A stretch of 18,183 nt of DNA from an uncultured Alistipes sp. (GTDB lineage Bacteria; Bacteroidota; Bacteroidia; Bacteroidales; Rikenellaceae): the NCBI GenBank assembly GCA_900545315.1, contig UQYM01000042.1, forward strand, positions 1 to 18,183, written 5' to 3'. The translations under genes were made by a program, and so were the position numbers. Under the pieces are notes generated by a model, which worked only from the letters and a program-made list of their open reading frames with translations, had not been told where the DNA came from and made no database searches. The first letter of the stretch is position 1. Every line of letters begins with the position of its first letter. Positions 6,902-15,149 of the stretch are shown in pieces.

Positions 6902-8041
6902 ATGAAACGAACTCTCTTCCATAGCTATATAACCCGATTTTTCCTTGCGGCAGCGCTGCTCGGGCAACTCTCGTGCGGCAAAGATCCCGCAGTCTCTCCC
7001 AGTGGAAATGAATCAGGCTCCTCAACAGAGACATCCTCAGAGACCGAGACACGAATTCTCAAAGAGGCATCCTCTGGAAGCACTCCTGCCAACATCATCA
7101 TTATGGGTGACGGCTTCACAAAAGAGGACTACGCAGCAAACGGAACATTCTATCCAGCCGCTACCAGAGCCATGAACGGACTACTGAGTGTCGAACCCTT
7201 CAAAACCTATAGCGCATACTTCCGTGTCCAAACCGTTGCCGTCTACTCCCAAGAGAGAGGTACCTCCTTCAAAAATAGCTCCACGCAAAAAAATACCGCA
7301 TTCTCAACCATCCTCGACGGTGGCGGAAGTACCGGTATCTCCGGCAATAATGCCGAAGTGTTACGCTATGCCCTCAAAGCCCAAGATATCGATAACCAAT
7401 CCCTGAAAAATACAACCATTATCGTTATCGTAAACTACCCAACCTACGCCGGAACTACAACCATGTACAGCGACGGACGTGCCATCGCCTATGTTGCCCT
7501 CAGTAACGGCACCAGCCAACAAACCCAATTCGAACATGTCGTCATACATGAAGCCGGTGGACACGGCTTCGGTATGCTGAGTGACGAATACTATGACCCC
7601 AATTCAGGAAGTATCAACAATGATAAAGAGGCACTGGAAGAGCTGCAAAAATGGCAAGGCTACGGACTACTGCTAAACGTTTCTCTCACCTCGAACCAAA
7701 ATCTTTGCCCCTGGAAATTCATCTTTAATTGGCCCCAATACAGCACCGAATATCGTTCCGTTAATACATACGAAGGTGGGGCCCTATTCGCAAAAGGAGT
7801 CTGGAGATCGGAACCAATCAGCTGCATGGAAGACAACCGACCCTACTTCAACGCTGCCAGCCGGTACGCCATTGTCAAACGTATCCTAAATATCGCCGGC
7901 AAAGAGTTGACAACTCAACAATTCATACAAAATGACCACGACCGTTTCAATACAGCTGCCATGCAAGCACAAACCCGCTCCACAATTTCCGACAAATCAT
8001 TCGTGCCACTGGCTTCCCCCATTATCGTAAAAGCAGAATAA
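6902..8041 (+). CDS. M64-family metallopeptidase lipoprotein, short form without accessory domains
   Basis: A 379-residue exported peptidase. The frame is open from a TTG at 6893, but the ATG at 6902 gives a normal positive-hydrophobic signal peptide. Cys25 (GQLSC) is the likely lipidation site, although Gln at -3 is not a standard lipobox. A Ser/Thr/Glu-rich linker (about 26-53) leads straight into the M64 domain; the BACON-like and FN3 modules of the other two copies are absent. The zinc site is HEAGGHGFGMLSDEYY with His216, Glu217 and His221. It keeps the DEY that the tandem copies have changed to DCY. The Met-turn-like ISCMEDN and AASRYAIVKRI follow. It is the second gene of a probable operon with the acetyltransferase and ends at a strong terminator shared with proS. 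Confidence 0.87.
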   Translation: MKRTLFHSYITRFFLAAALLGQLSCGKDPAVSPSGNESGSSTETSSETETRILKEASSGSTPANIIIMGDGFTKEDYAANGTFYPAATRAMNGLLSVEPFKTYSAYFRVQTVAVYSQERGTSFKNSSTQKNTAFSTILDGGGSTGISGNNAEVLRYALKAQDIDNQSLKNTTIIVIVNYPTYAGTTTMYSDGRAIAYVALSNGTSQQTQFEHVVIHEAGGHGFGMLSDEYYDPNSGSINNDKEALEELQKWQGYGLLLNVSLTSNQNLCPWKFIFNWPQYSTEYRSVNTYEGGALFAKGVWRSEPISCMEDNRPYFNAASRYAIVKRILNIAGKELTTQQFIQNDHDRFNTAAMQAQTRSTISDKSFVPLASPIIVKAE

Positions 8042-8068
8042 ATAATATCGATTAGTATATACCATAAT

Positions 8069-8109
8069 AAAGGGGAGGGGAGATATTGTCGATATCTCCC
8101 CTCCCCTTT
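8069..8109. terminator. Bidirectional terminator between M64 gene and proS
   Basis: A perfect 18-bp stem: AAAGGGGAGGGGAGATAT (8069-8086) against ATATCTCCCCTCCCCTTT (8092-8109), loop TGTCG. A T-run follows on the plus strand and a T-rich stretch on the minus strand, so it can serve both converging genes. Confidence 0.93.
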
Positions 8110-8177
8110 TTATCATTTCTATCAGGCTTACGAACTTCAGCGAAAAATCGACTCAAGTCAAAGCCAATACACATTTA

Positions 8178-9662
8178 TTAATAAGCACGGGCAAACAATA
8201 CACGTCGTTTCGACGGCTTGCCACTGATGATGCAAACACCATCCTCCTCCGGAGCATCCACCGGAATACAACGAATCGTCGCCTTCGTCTCCGCTTTGAT
8301 CTTCTCCTCAGTCTCCGGCGTACCATCCCAGTGAGCCAAAATGAAACCACCCTTCTCATCCAACACTCGTTTGAACTCATCGTAGGTGTCCACCTTCGTG
8401 GTCATCTCCTCACGGAACTTCAAAGCCTTATTATAAATATTGGTCTGGATCTCGTCAAGCAACTTCTCAATATGATCGGCAATACCTGCCTGAGGAAGCG
8501 TCTCCTTAGCCAACGTGTCGCGACGTACAACCTCAATCGTCCCTGCCGCCAAATCACGAGGCCCAATCGCCAAACGTACCGGTACACCCTTCAGCTCATA
8601 TTCTGCAAACTTAAAGCCGCTACGAACATTATCACGAGCATCGATCTTCACGCTGATACCCTTAGCCTTCAACTCAGCTGCAATCTCATCCAATCGGGTC
8701 CGAATCTTCTCCAACTCTTCAGCCCCCTTGTAAATCGGAATCATCACTACCTGAATCGGAGCCAACTTCGGCGGTAACACCAAACCATTGTTATCCGAGT
8801 GAGCCATTATCAAAGCCCCCATCAATCGGGTCGAAACACCCCACGATGTTGCCCATACATAATCAAGCTTACCCTCGCGGTTTGTGTACTGCACATCAAA
8901 AGCCTTGGCAAAATTCTGACCCAAAAAGTGTGAAGTACCACTCTGCAGAGCCTTGCCATCCTGCATCAACGCCTCAATGGTCAACGTATCCTCGGCCCCG
9001 GCAAAACGCTCACTGTCACTCTTGTGTCCGACAATCACCGGCAAAGCCAGCCACTTCTCGGCAAAATCTGCATAAACATGGATCATCTTTTCTGCCTCAG
9101 CTATCGCCTCCTCTCGCGTCTCGTGTGCCGTGTGACCCTCCTGCCACAAAAACTCGGCTGTACGCAAGAACAGTCGTGTACGCATCTCCCAACGTACTAC
9201 ATTCGCCCACTGATTGCACAAAATCGGCAGGTCACGATAAGAGTGAATCCAGTTCTTGTAGGTGTTCCAAATAATCGTCTCCGAAGTAGGACGTACAATC
9301 AACTCCTCCTCCAACTTGGCATCCGGATCCACAATAACACCCTTGCCCTCAGGATCATTCTTCAACCGATAGTGCGTCACAACCGCACACTCCTTGGCAA
9401 ACCCCTCTACATGATGAGCCTCCTTGCTGAAAAACGATTTCGGAATGAACAACGGAAAATAGGCATTCTCATGCCCCGTCTCCTTGAACATCTTGTCCAA
9501 CTGATGCTGCATCTTCTCCCATATCGCATAACCGTACGGCTTAATTACCATACAACCCCGTACGGCCGATCCCTCGGCTAAACCTGCCTTCACGACCAAA
9601 TCATTGTACCACTGCGAATAGTTCTCCTCCCGCGAGGTCAACTCTTTCAGCTCCTTTGCCAT
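8178..9662 (-). CDS. proS: Prolyl-tRNA synthetase (archaeal/eukaryotic-type)
   Basis: A 494-residue class II aminoacyl-tRNA synthetase that charges tRNA-Pro with proline in the cytoplasm. The short form without the bacterial editing insertion is evident from direct continuation of motif 1 (AVRGCMVIKPYGYAIWEKM, from about residue 33) to the RPTSETIIWN proline/ATP site (124-133). Motif 2 follows (NVVRWEMRTR...FLWQEGHTAH, about 154-180), then motif 3 (GVSTRLMGALIMAHSDNNG). An anticodon-binding domain begins at LAPIQVVMIPIYK, and the C-terminal domain ends in the characteristic FARAY. Only two cysteines (RCIP and GVCI) are seen in the C-terminal domain, so the four-Cys zinc site of some archaeal-type ProRSs appears incomplete. 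A perfect -7 box lies upstream at 9726-9719. Confidence 0.97.
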   Translation of the reverse strand: MAKELKELTSREENYSQWYNDLVVKAGLAEGSAVRGCMVIKPYGYAIWEKMQHQLDKMFKETGHENAYFPLFIPKSFFSKEAHHVEGFAKECAVVTHYRLKNDPEGKGVIVDPDAKLEEELIVRPTSETIIWNTYKNWIHSYRDLPILCNQWANVVRWEMRTRLFLRTAEFLWQEGHTAHETREEAIAEAEKMIHVYADFAEKWLALPVIVGHKSDSERFAGAEDTLTIEALMQDGKALQSGTSHFLGQNFAKAFDVQYTNREGKLDYVWATSWGVSTRLMGALIMAHSDNNGLVLPPKLAPIQVVMIPIYKGAEELEKIRTRLDEIAAELKAKGISVKIDARDNVRSGFKFAEYELKGVPVRLAIGPRDLAAGTIEVVRRDTLAKETLPQAGIADHIEKLLDEIQTNIYNKALKFREEMTTKVDTYDEFKRVLDEKGGFILAHWDGTPETEEKIKAETKATIRCIPVDAPEEDGVCIISGKPSKRRVLFARAY

Positions 9663-9718
9663 AATTTTTATCTCGTTGCTTACGTTTATTCTATACCGAT
9701 GATACCATCGAATCTGCG

Positions 9719-9726
9719 CAAAGGTA
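9719..9726 (-). promoter_or_regulatory. proS promoter (-7 box)
   Basis: On the minus strand TACCTTTG is a perfect -7 box. Transcription would start near 9712, about 50 bases before the proS ATG. A -33-like TTTT lies at the right distance (21-base spacer) but is not perfect. Confidence 0.65.
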
Positions 9727-9757
9727 CAGTATTTTTCGCAAATTTGTAAAATTTGAA

Positions 9758-9765
9758 TACCTTTG
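9758..9765 (+). promoter_or_regulatory. Candidate promoter (-7 box) for lipoprotein-porin genes
   Basis: TACCTTTG on the plus strand is a perfect -7 box, with TTTC at 9734-9737 as a weak -33 (20-base spacer). It is the mirror image of the proS -7 box 31 bases to the left. The resulting leader to the ATG at 9960 would be about 190 nt. It includes a small CCTGC/GCAGG hairpin near 9880-9899. A closer alternative promoter cannot be excluded. Confidence 0.45.
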
Positions 9766-9959
9766 AATTATCGGGTGATACGGCGTATGAACCACCTTTG
9801 ATCAACGACTACACTTCGCCCCCACCCACAGCAACAATGCAAACCTAAATTGCATCTTTAATAAACAAAAAGATTTTATCCTGCCTTTTTCTTCGCAGGT
9901 AACTTTTACGGTACGATATTCGTTATAATGTATAAGAAGAACAGACTAAAACCACAAGC

Positions 9960-11132
9960 ATGAAAACCAAAAAATCCATATGGACCTTGGGGATGATGGC
10001 AGCCGCTTGCGTTGCCCTGTCCGGATGCAGTGCAACTCTGTTTTCATCATCTGCAAACTCCGACGACCTATACACGACACACGATGTCAACGCAATCGCC
10101 AACGCTGACCTCCAACGCCGTGAACAAGCCCTCGCCCAACGAGAAGCCGAACTTCGCCGTCAAGAAGAGGCCGCTAAAGCCGCCTATACCGTACACCTGA
10201 ACCGTACCAATACCTCGGATTCTACCAAAACGTTCAACAGTGTACTGGCCGATAACTATGAAGACGCATACCAACGGCGTCTCAAAGGATTCAGCTCTCT
10301 CTCCTACAATGTTAACAGCACGGTCCCCAATTATGACCAAATATCGACCATTAACTACGTATCGGCCTATGACCCGGCCGTATACAACGTAATGGTCATG
10401 GGTGATGAGGTGTGGGTAGAGCCCAAATATGTCAGCTCCCTGTTCGGAACCTGGGGCTCCAACAGCGCCGTCAATCTCAATATCAACCTCGGGTGGGGAT
10501 GGTCCAATCCCTATTGGGATTGGGGTTGGAACTGGAGATGGGGTTACCCATACTACAGCTGGTACTCACCCTATTGGGGTTGGAACAGCTGGGGATGGAA
10601 TAGCTGGTACTGGGGGTGGAACCACTGGTACTGGGATCCCTATTGGTATGGCCCCGGTTACTGGGGAGGTGGCCCACACTACTGGGGCGGAAATCATCGA
10701 CCACCCCGTAATGTCGTCTACGGTAAACCCGGAAACAGCAACTACAGACCTTCGACTGGATATTACCCCAACACCGGTTCCGGTGCAGGTTATGGAGGAG
10801 GCGGTGGAACGTACCGTCGTCTTGGATCTTCCAGCACAATCACCAGCGGCGGTACTCGACCTATCGGCTCCAACCCCACAACCAGTGGAGGAACCTCCTA
10901 TCGCCGAGGCTCATCTGGGGTAACGATAAACAATGGATCATCTACTACCCCGTCCTACAACAATAATAACAACGGCACCTTCCGCAGAAGCAGTACCCCA
11001 ACGCGTACCTACAACAGCGGATTCTCGGCTCCATCCGGCAGTGGATTCGGTGGAAGTAGAGGCGGTGCCGGTGGTGGCAGTGTTGGCGGCGGCGGTGGAT
11101 ACACTGGCGGCGGTGGCGGATATCGCCGTTAA
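9960..11132 (+). CDS. Lipoprotein with coiled coil, Trp/Tyr-rich tract and Gly-rich tail
   Basis: A 390-residue protein of unknown function. The signal peptide ends in ALSGC, so Cys23 is probably lipidated. Residues about 47-77 (LQRREQALAQREAELRRQEE) form a short, highly charged coiled coil. Residues about 90-175 are a globular-looking section (YNVMVMGDEVWVEPKY). Residues about 178-242 contain roughly 20 tryptophans mixed with Tyr, Gly, Asn and Pro. The C-terminal third is low complexity: Gly/Ser/Asn/Thr with scattered YRR and a final GGGGGYRR. Its cell-envelope location is clear from the signal; the aromatic tract may mediate surface or glycan contact, which is inference. The next gene, 129 bases on, encodes an outer-membrane porin and is probably co-transcribed. 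I do not recognise a named family. Confidence 0.75.
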   Translation: MKTKKSIWTLGMMAAACVALSGCSATLFSSSANSDDLYTTHDVNAIANADLQRREQALAQREAELRRQEEAAKAAYTVHLNRTNTSDSTKTFNSVLADNYEDAYQRRLKGFSSLSYNVNSTVPNYDQISTINYVSAYDPAVYNVMVMGDEVWVEPKYVSSLFGTWGSNSAVNLNINLGWGWSNPYWDWGWNWRWGYPYYSWYSPYWGWNSWGWNSWYWGWNHWYWDPYWYGPGYWGGGPHYWGGNHRPPRNVVYGKPGNSNYRPSTGYYPNTGSGAGYGGGGGTYRRLGSSSTITSGGTRPIGSNPTTSGGTSYRRGSSGVTINNGSSTTPSYNNNNNGTFRRSSTPTRTYNSGFSAPSGSGFGGSRGGAGGGSVGGGGGYTGGGGGYRR

Positions 11133-11146
11133 GCCCAATCCATACT

Positions 11147-11182
11147 ACCTGTTGCCTTCCAACCCATCGGAAAGCAACAGGT
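11147..11182 (+). other. Intercistronic hairpin between lipoprotein and porin genes
   Basis: ACCTGTTGC (11147-11155) pairs perfectly with GCAACAGGT (11174-11182). TTCC/GGAA pairing (11157-11160 with 11169-11172) continues inside after one mismatch. No T-run follows, so it looks like an RNA processing or stability hairpin, or a partial attenuator, rather than a full terminator. Confidence 0.55.
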
Positions 11183-11261
11183 ATCAACCGTCTCGTTATC
11201 CCCTCAGCGATCAACATCGCTCACTTTACCAACTATCAATTCAATATTACAGATCTGAATT

Positions 11262-12848
11262 ATGAAAAGATATAAATTTCTGGCCTTAACCATCGGAGCC
11301 GCTGCGATTGCATCCACTGTCGCCGCACAAACTCCCTCCCCGGAAGTTATGCTGAGATTATCTCAATATAACTACTCGTTCGGAACCGCCCGCAGCGCAG
11401 CAATGGGAGGCGCATTTACCTCGCTGGGCGCCGACCTCTCATCCATGGCCATAAACCCCGCCGGCCTCGGCATGTACCAAAGCTCGGACGTCAGCATATC
11501 CCCCTCCATCACGACCTCTACAATCAACAGTAACTATGGAGGATTCAGAGCCGACGGAAATAAAACCCAATTCTCAATCGGGAATCTGGGTGCCGCCTTT
11601 AACGTCTATCAGGGTAGCGGCACCCTCACCAGCATGACCTTCGGTATCAGCTACAACAAACTGGCAGATTTCAATAATACCTCTTTCGCCTACAACAGCG
11701 GAATCGGTAGCTCAATTACCGAAATCTTCGCAGAGCGAATGAATGGCGTACCGGTCAGCATCTTCAAGACGGATGATCCCTATCAGCCTTTCCGCCAAAA
11801 CCTGAGCATCAGCCAATGGGGAGGAGGCCTCGCCTACCAAACCAGACTGCTCGAAGCCATCAATAGCAACCAATACTCCCCATTCGGCCCAACCGCCGAT
11901 TACCCAGACCGTCAAGGTGCCCTCTCCGAATCCGCTACCATGAATCCCGCCATGCGTAGGATCATGACTGGAAGTGTCGGAGAATACGATTTTTCCGGAG
12001 GATTTAACTTCAAAAATATTCTCTATGTAGGTTTCACCATCGGTGTGCAAAATATCCATATGCACAACGAAAACAACTACACCGAAACCTACAACAATAA
12101 CGCCTATAACCTGATCTCCATGAACTATATCCAGCAACAACGGCTGGATGGGACCGGTGTCAATTTCAAATTCGGCGCAATCCTGAGACCCACCCAAAAC
12201 CTGCGTATCGGCGTGGCTGTACACACCCCTACCTTTATGAGCCTCGAAGAAGAATATATCGAATATATGGGTGCCGAATACAAAAACGTAACCCCGGGCG
12301 GTCTCGTCGACTCCCCTTACGCCATCAATAACTACAGCCTAAATACCCCAACCCGACTGCTAACCGGTATCTCATACTCAATCCCCAAAGTCGGTCTAAT
12401 CACCGTCGATTACGAACGAGCCTGGTACAACGGTATGCGACTGCGGAATACCGGCTCCTGGATGACCGAAGACGATACCAAACAGATGGTGAAAGATATG
12501 TTCCAGGCTGCTAATAATTTCCGCGCCGGTATCGAAGTAACTCCGCTGCCCAAATTCTACCTGCGCGCAGGATACGCTCTCTATGGCGATTGTACCCATA
12601 CCGACATCTACCCCACCTCGTCAAACTGCCCGGTAATCAAATCCTACGAAAACTACTCGGCTGGTATCGGATTCCGTTTCGGCCATGCATACCTCGACTT
12701 TGCATACATCTACACCGATTATAAATACCTCGGTGACGACCTCTTCTACTATAACGAACCCGGTATGCAATACCCTATCTCCTCCGGAACAATCGATTAT
12801 ACACAGAATCGTCACACCGTAACCATGACCCTCGGCTTCCGATTCTAA
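11262..12848 (+). CDS. OmpP1/FadL-like outer-membrane transport protein
   Basis: A 528-residue outer-membrane beta-barrel. A signal peptide of about 23 residues (ending STVAAQ) is followed by the segment GTARSAAMGGAFTSLGADLSSMAINPAGLGMY. That is the hallmark N-terminus of the Bacteroidota branch of the OmpP1/FadL/TodX family, often annotated as hemin receptor or transport porin. Alternating amphipathic strands rich in Tyr, Asn and Gly run to the C-terminus. The protein ends MTLGFRF with the terminal Phe expected by the BAM insertion machinery. Family members move hydrophobic molecules such as fatty acids or aromatics across the outer membrane; the substrate here is unknown. It lies downstream of the aromatic-rich lipoprotein and ends at a strong terminator. 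Confidence 0.88.
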   Translation: MKRYKFLALTIGAAAIASTVAAQTPSPEVMLRLSQYNYSFGTARSAAMGGAFTSLGADLSSMAINPAGLGMYQSSDVSISPSITTSTINSNYGGFRADGNKTQFSIGNLGAAFNVYQGSGTLTSMTFGISYNKLADFNNTSFAYNSGIGSSITEIFAERMNGVPVSIFKTDDPYQPFRQNLSISQWGGGLAYQTRLLEAINSNQYSPFGPTADYPDRQGALSESATMNPAMRRIMTGSVGEYDFSGGFNFKNILYVGFTIGVQNIHMHNENNYTETYNNNAYNLISMNYIQQQRLDGTGVNFKFGAILRPTQNLRIGVAVHTPTFMSLEEEYIEYMGAEYKNVTPGGLVDSPYAINNYSLNTPTRLLTGISYSIPKVGLITVDYERAWYNGMRLRNTGSWMTEDDTKQMVKDMFQAANNFRAGIEVTPLPKFYLRAGYALYGDCTHTDIYPTSSNCPVIKSYENYSAGIGFRFGHAYLDFAYIYTDYKYLGDDLFYYNEPGMQYPISSGTIDYTQNRHTVTMTLGFRF

Positions 12849-12867
12849 CAACGTATAACCACAACAT

Positions 12868-12903
12868 AAAAAGGGGATGAATTTTCAGATTCATCCCCTT
12901 TTT
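12868..12903. terminator. Bidirectional terminator between porin and response-regulator gene
   Basis: AAAAAGGGGATGAAT (12868-12882) pairs perfectly with ATTCATCCCCTTTTT (12889-12903) around a 6-base loop. The A-run/T-run ends allow termination in both directions, serving the converging porin and two-component genes. Confidence 0.93.
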
Positions 12904-12958
12904 ATATGTTCCTTTCTATCTATATTTCAAACAGTCGCTAAGCTCGTCGTCTTCCTAA

Positions 12959-13612
12959 TCAAATCTCAACCAAGTTGTTCTTGATTGCGTAAACGACCAA
13001 GTTCGCCGTATTCTTACATCCGGTCTTGGCCAAAATATTGGAACGGTGCTTGTCAACCGTCCGCTTCGAGATAAACAGCGAATCGGCAATCTCACTGTTC
13101 GACTCCCCACGACATATATGCAACAAAATCTCCGACTCCCGCTGCGAAAGCTCCTCCGGACTATCCTCCGGAACCGAGGATGGCGTCGATTTAAGATTGC
13201 TGACCAAATTGAATAACAACTCCTGCGAAAAATAACTCCCTCCGTCAACCACCGTCTCAATCGCCGTAGCAACCTCCTTGATCTCCGAATTCTTTAAAAT
13301 GAATCCCTTGACCCCAAACGATACCATCTTGAAGTAATAATCTTCGTCCCCGTACATCGACAACGTGATGATCTTCAACCCCGGATAACGCTTCAAGGCC
13401 TCCTCCGCAGCGACAATCCCATTCATCCGTGGCATCTCGATATCCAATAACACTACATCCGGCTCTACAGTCGGCAACATCGCCAAAAACTCCTCCCCAT
13501 TGGAGGCCTCTCCAATCACCATAAAACCATCTATCGCATCCAATAACGTCCTCAGTCCGTTGCGAAACAACGTATGATCGTCAACAACAACTATTTTACA
13601 CGATTTCGCCAT
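12959..13612 (-). CDS. NarL/FixJ-family response regulator
   Basis: A 217-residue DNA-binding response regulator. The receiver domain (about 1-125) shows the acidic pair Asp11-Asp12, phospho-acceptor Asp57 in DVVLLDIEMP, Ser85 in the ITLSMY switch strand and Lys107 in GFILK. A linker rich in Ser/Pro leads to a LuxR-type helix-turn-helix (about 150-217): LSQRESEILLHICRGESNSEIADSLFISKRTVDKHRSNIL. All key residues are intact. It begins 19 bases after the upstream kinase gene, which is almost certainly its partner. Its target genes cannot be deduced; no obvious repeated operator is visible in front of its own operon. Confidence 0.95.
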   Translation of the reverse strand: MAKSCKIVVVDDHTLFRNGLRTLLDAIDGFMVIGEASNGEEFLAMLPTVEPDVVLLDIEMPRMNGIVAAEEALKRYPGLKIITLSMYGDEDYYFKMVSFGVKGFILKNSEIKEVATAIETVVDGGSYFSQELLFNLVSNLKSTPSSVPEDSPEELSQRESEILLHICRGESNSEIADSLFISKRTVDKHRSNILAKTGCKNTANLVVYAIKNNLVEI

Positions 13613-13631
13613 AACACTCCTCTCTCACAAT

Positions 13632-14570
13632 TCAAATCCGAATATCAATCCTGGCTCGCATCCCTGCACCAGGATGGCTGTCAAAATCAACTTCACCCTT
13701 CAATGAAGTTACTCGCGAATAGATGTTCGACAGCCCCATACCACCTTTCTGAACAGATTGTTTCACATCGAAACCACAACCATTATCCTCATAGTGAACC
13801 TGAATATGCCCCTGCTGTGACTGCAATGACAACTTCACTTCCGTCGCCCCAGAATGCTTCAAACTATTGTTAATCAATTCGCAAATTACCCGGTACAAAA
13901 TTACTTCAATGTCCGGATCGAACCGATCCCCTTTCAGATTCGTATCAAAAATTATACGCATTCCCCCATGCGGCAACTTGTTGATAAAATTGGATACCGC
14001 CCGTGCTAAACCAAAATTATCCAACAAATGAGGACTCAAATTCGCCGATACCTCTCGTAAACTCCGAATCGCCTCATCAATCACATAGGTCACATTGTGA
14101 AGAATCTCCTGATTCTGCTCGCTCATATTCGAAGTGGACAACGCCGAAACCGACATCTTGGCCGACGAAAGCAACGGCCCCAAGCCATCATGCAAATCTT
14201 TCGAAAAACGCTGCCGCTCCTTCTCCTCCGTACGCAAAACCGTATTCAAAATACGCCGCTCCGAAATACGCCGCTGACTCTCGGTCCGCGCAATGTAATT
14301 GAGCAGCTTGTTCACAATCAATATGCCCACCGCAAAACAGAGCGAAATAATAATCCCTAACCAGACAAAAAACTCCTGCGGAACATGCAACTCCTTCATG
14401 TGGGTGATCTGCACATACTCCCCAAAACGAAGCCCGGCTAAACCCGTCAACGCTACCGTGAACAACATCCACGACAAGTTGTATTTGGTCTTGCGAATCA
14501 TCCCGATCGCCACCGTCGCTGCTCCCAACTGCAAAATGATCGAAATGATTAACAATATCTTAATAACCAT
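13632..14570 (-). CDS. Membrane sensor histidine kinase (HisKA_3/NarX-type)
   Basis: A 312-residue inner-membrane kinase. Three hydrophobic segments (about 1-22, 33-49, 67-87) form the membrane sensor; there is no large periplasmic domain, so the signal is probably membrane-borne or intracellular. A short coiled coil leads to the HisKA_3 dimerisation motif ERQRFSKDLHDGLGPLLS with phospho-acceptor His127. The ATPase domain has an N-box ELINNSLKHSGA (231-242), G1 DNGCGFD (262-268) and G2 KGGMGLSN (275-282). All catalytic motifs are present, so it should be active. A full-consensus promoter lies directly upstream, leaving a leader of only about 15 bases. The gene is first in an operon with the response regulator. 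Confidence 0.94.
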   Translation of the reverse strand: MVIKILLIISIILQLGAATVAIGMIRKTKYNLSWMLFTVALTGLAGLRFGEYVQITHMKELHVPQEFFVWLGIIISLCFAVGILIVNKLLNYIARTESQRRISERRILNTVLRTEEKERQRFSKDLHDGLGPLLSSAKMSVSALSTSNMSEQNQEILHNVTYVIDEAIRSLREVSANLSPHLLDNFGLARAVSNFINKLPHGGMRIIFDTNLKGDRFDPDIEVILYRVICELINNSLKHSGATEVKLSLQSQQGHIQVHYEDNGCGFDVKQSVQKGGMGLSNIYSRVTSLKGEVDFDSHPGAGMRARIDIRI

Positions 14571-14591
14571 AACAAACCTACTTTAACCATT

Positions 14592-14622
14592 CAAAGTTAA
14601 AAAACTATCCCGGTTTCCCAAA
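14592..14622 (-). promoter_or_regulatory. Promoter of the two-component operon
   Basis: On the minus strand the -33 box TTTG (14622-14619), a 19-base spacer and the -7 box TAACTTTG (14599-14592) all match the Bacteroides consensus exactly. Predicted start near 14585, about 15 bases before the kinase ATG at 14570. Confidence 0.85.
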
Positions 14623-14637
14623 ACATCTGCCATACCC

Positions 14638-14678
14638 GAAAAAACAACAGAGCCGATCCTAACTGGATCGACTCTGTT
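14638..14678 (-). terminator. Rho-independent terminator of rplS
   Basis: On the minus strand AACAGAG (14678-14672) and CGATCC (14670-14665) pair with GGATCG (14659-14654) and CTCTGTT (14652-14646). There is one internal A/C mismatch and a 5-base loop. TTGTTTTTTC follows. It lies just upstream of the kinase promoter and insulates the two units. Confidence 0.9.
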
Positions 14679-14729
14679 ATGTCATATTCAAGGGAATATC
14701 CCTTGCTATCAACGGCTGGCTAACTCCAA

Positions 14730-15092
14730 CTATTTGGCTGCGCCAACCTTCTTCTCTTTGATACGAGCCTTCTTACCGGTCAAACCACGCAAATAGTAAA
14801 TGCGTGAACGACGTACGATACCACGTTTGTTCACCTCAATGCTGTCAATGTGCGGTGAATACAACGGGAAAATACGCTCAACTCCAATACCATCCGAAAT
14901 CTTGCGAATCGTAAACATCTTGGTCACTCCATGACCCTTGATCTGAATGACGGTACCACGGAAACTCTGCAAACGCTCCTTGTTACCCTCGACAATCTTG
15001 TAGGTTACCGTAATGGTATCCCCGCTCTTGAAAGAAGGAACCTCCTTCTCTGCCCACATCGAGGCCTCAGCGATTTTGATTAAATTGTCCAT
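14730..15092 (-). CDS. rplS: 50S ribosomal protein L19
   Basis: A 120-residue large-subunit protein that contacts 16S rRNA at the subunit interface. The family sequence is plain: SGDTITVTYKIVEGNKERLQ, FRGTVIQIKG, FTIRKISDGIGVERIFPLYSP and KRGIVRRSRIYYLRGLTGKKARIKEK, with the usual basic C-terminus. Length matches the family. It appears monocistronic: it has its own promoter 80 bases upstream and its own terminator. It is not in the trmD/rimM context of many bacteria, at least on its downstream side. The leader carries a possible hairpin. Confidence 0.98.
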   Translation of the reverse strand: MDNLIKIAEASMWAEKEVPSFKSGDTITVTYKIVEGNKERLQSFRGTVIQIKGHGVTKMFTIRKISDGIGVERIFPLYSPHIDSIEVNKRGIVRRSRIYYLRGLTGKKARIKEKKVGAAK

Positions 15093-15110
15093 CTGTTTTG
15101 ACTGTTTAAT

Positions 15111-15149
15111 TTATGAGTGGGAATATTACGGGCTCCTACGTCCTCATAA
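15111..15149 (-). promoter_or_regulatory. rplS leader hairpin
   Basis: On the minus strand TTATGAG (15149-15143) can pair with CTCATAA (15117-15111) around a GC-richer loop of 25 bases that contains a short CGT/ACG pairing. It lies in the 73-nt leader of rplS. Ribosomal protein leaders often bind their own product, but I do not recognise this as a known L19 leader class. Confidence 0.35.

Noticed and set aside
8331..9581. Plus-strand open frames opposite proS
   Set aside because: Shadow frames of a clear, full-length ProRS; no independent family signal.
10500..11132. Repeat array or CRISPR-like structure in the lipoprotein gene
   Set aside because: The TGG/GGT-rich repetition is coding low complexity without regular spacer-repeat units.
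10429..11265. Long open frames in other registers over the Trp/Gly-rich lipoprotein gene
   Set aside because: They arise from the low-complexity repeat composition (Gly/Thr or Arg/His-rich translations) and lack starts or context.
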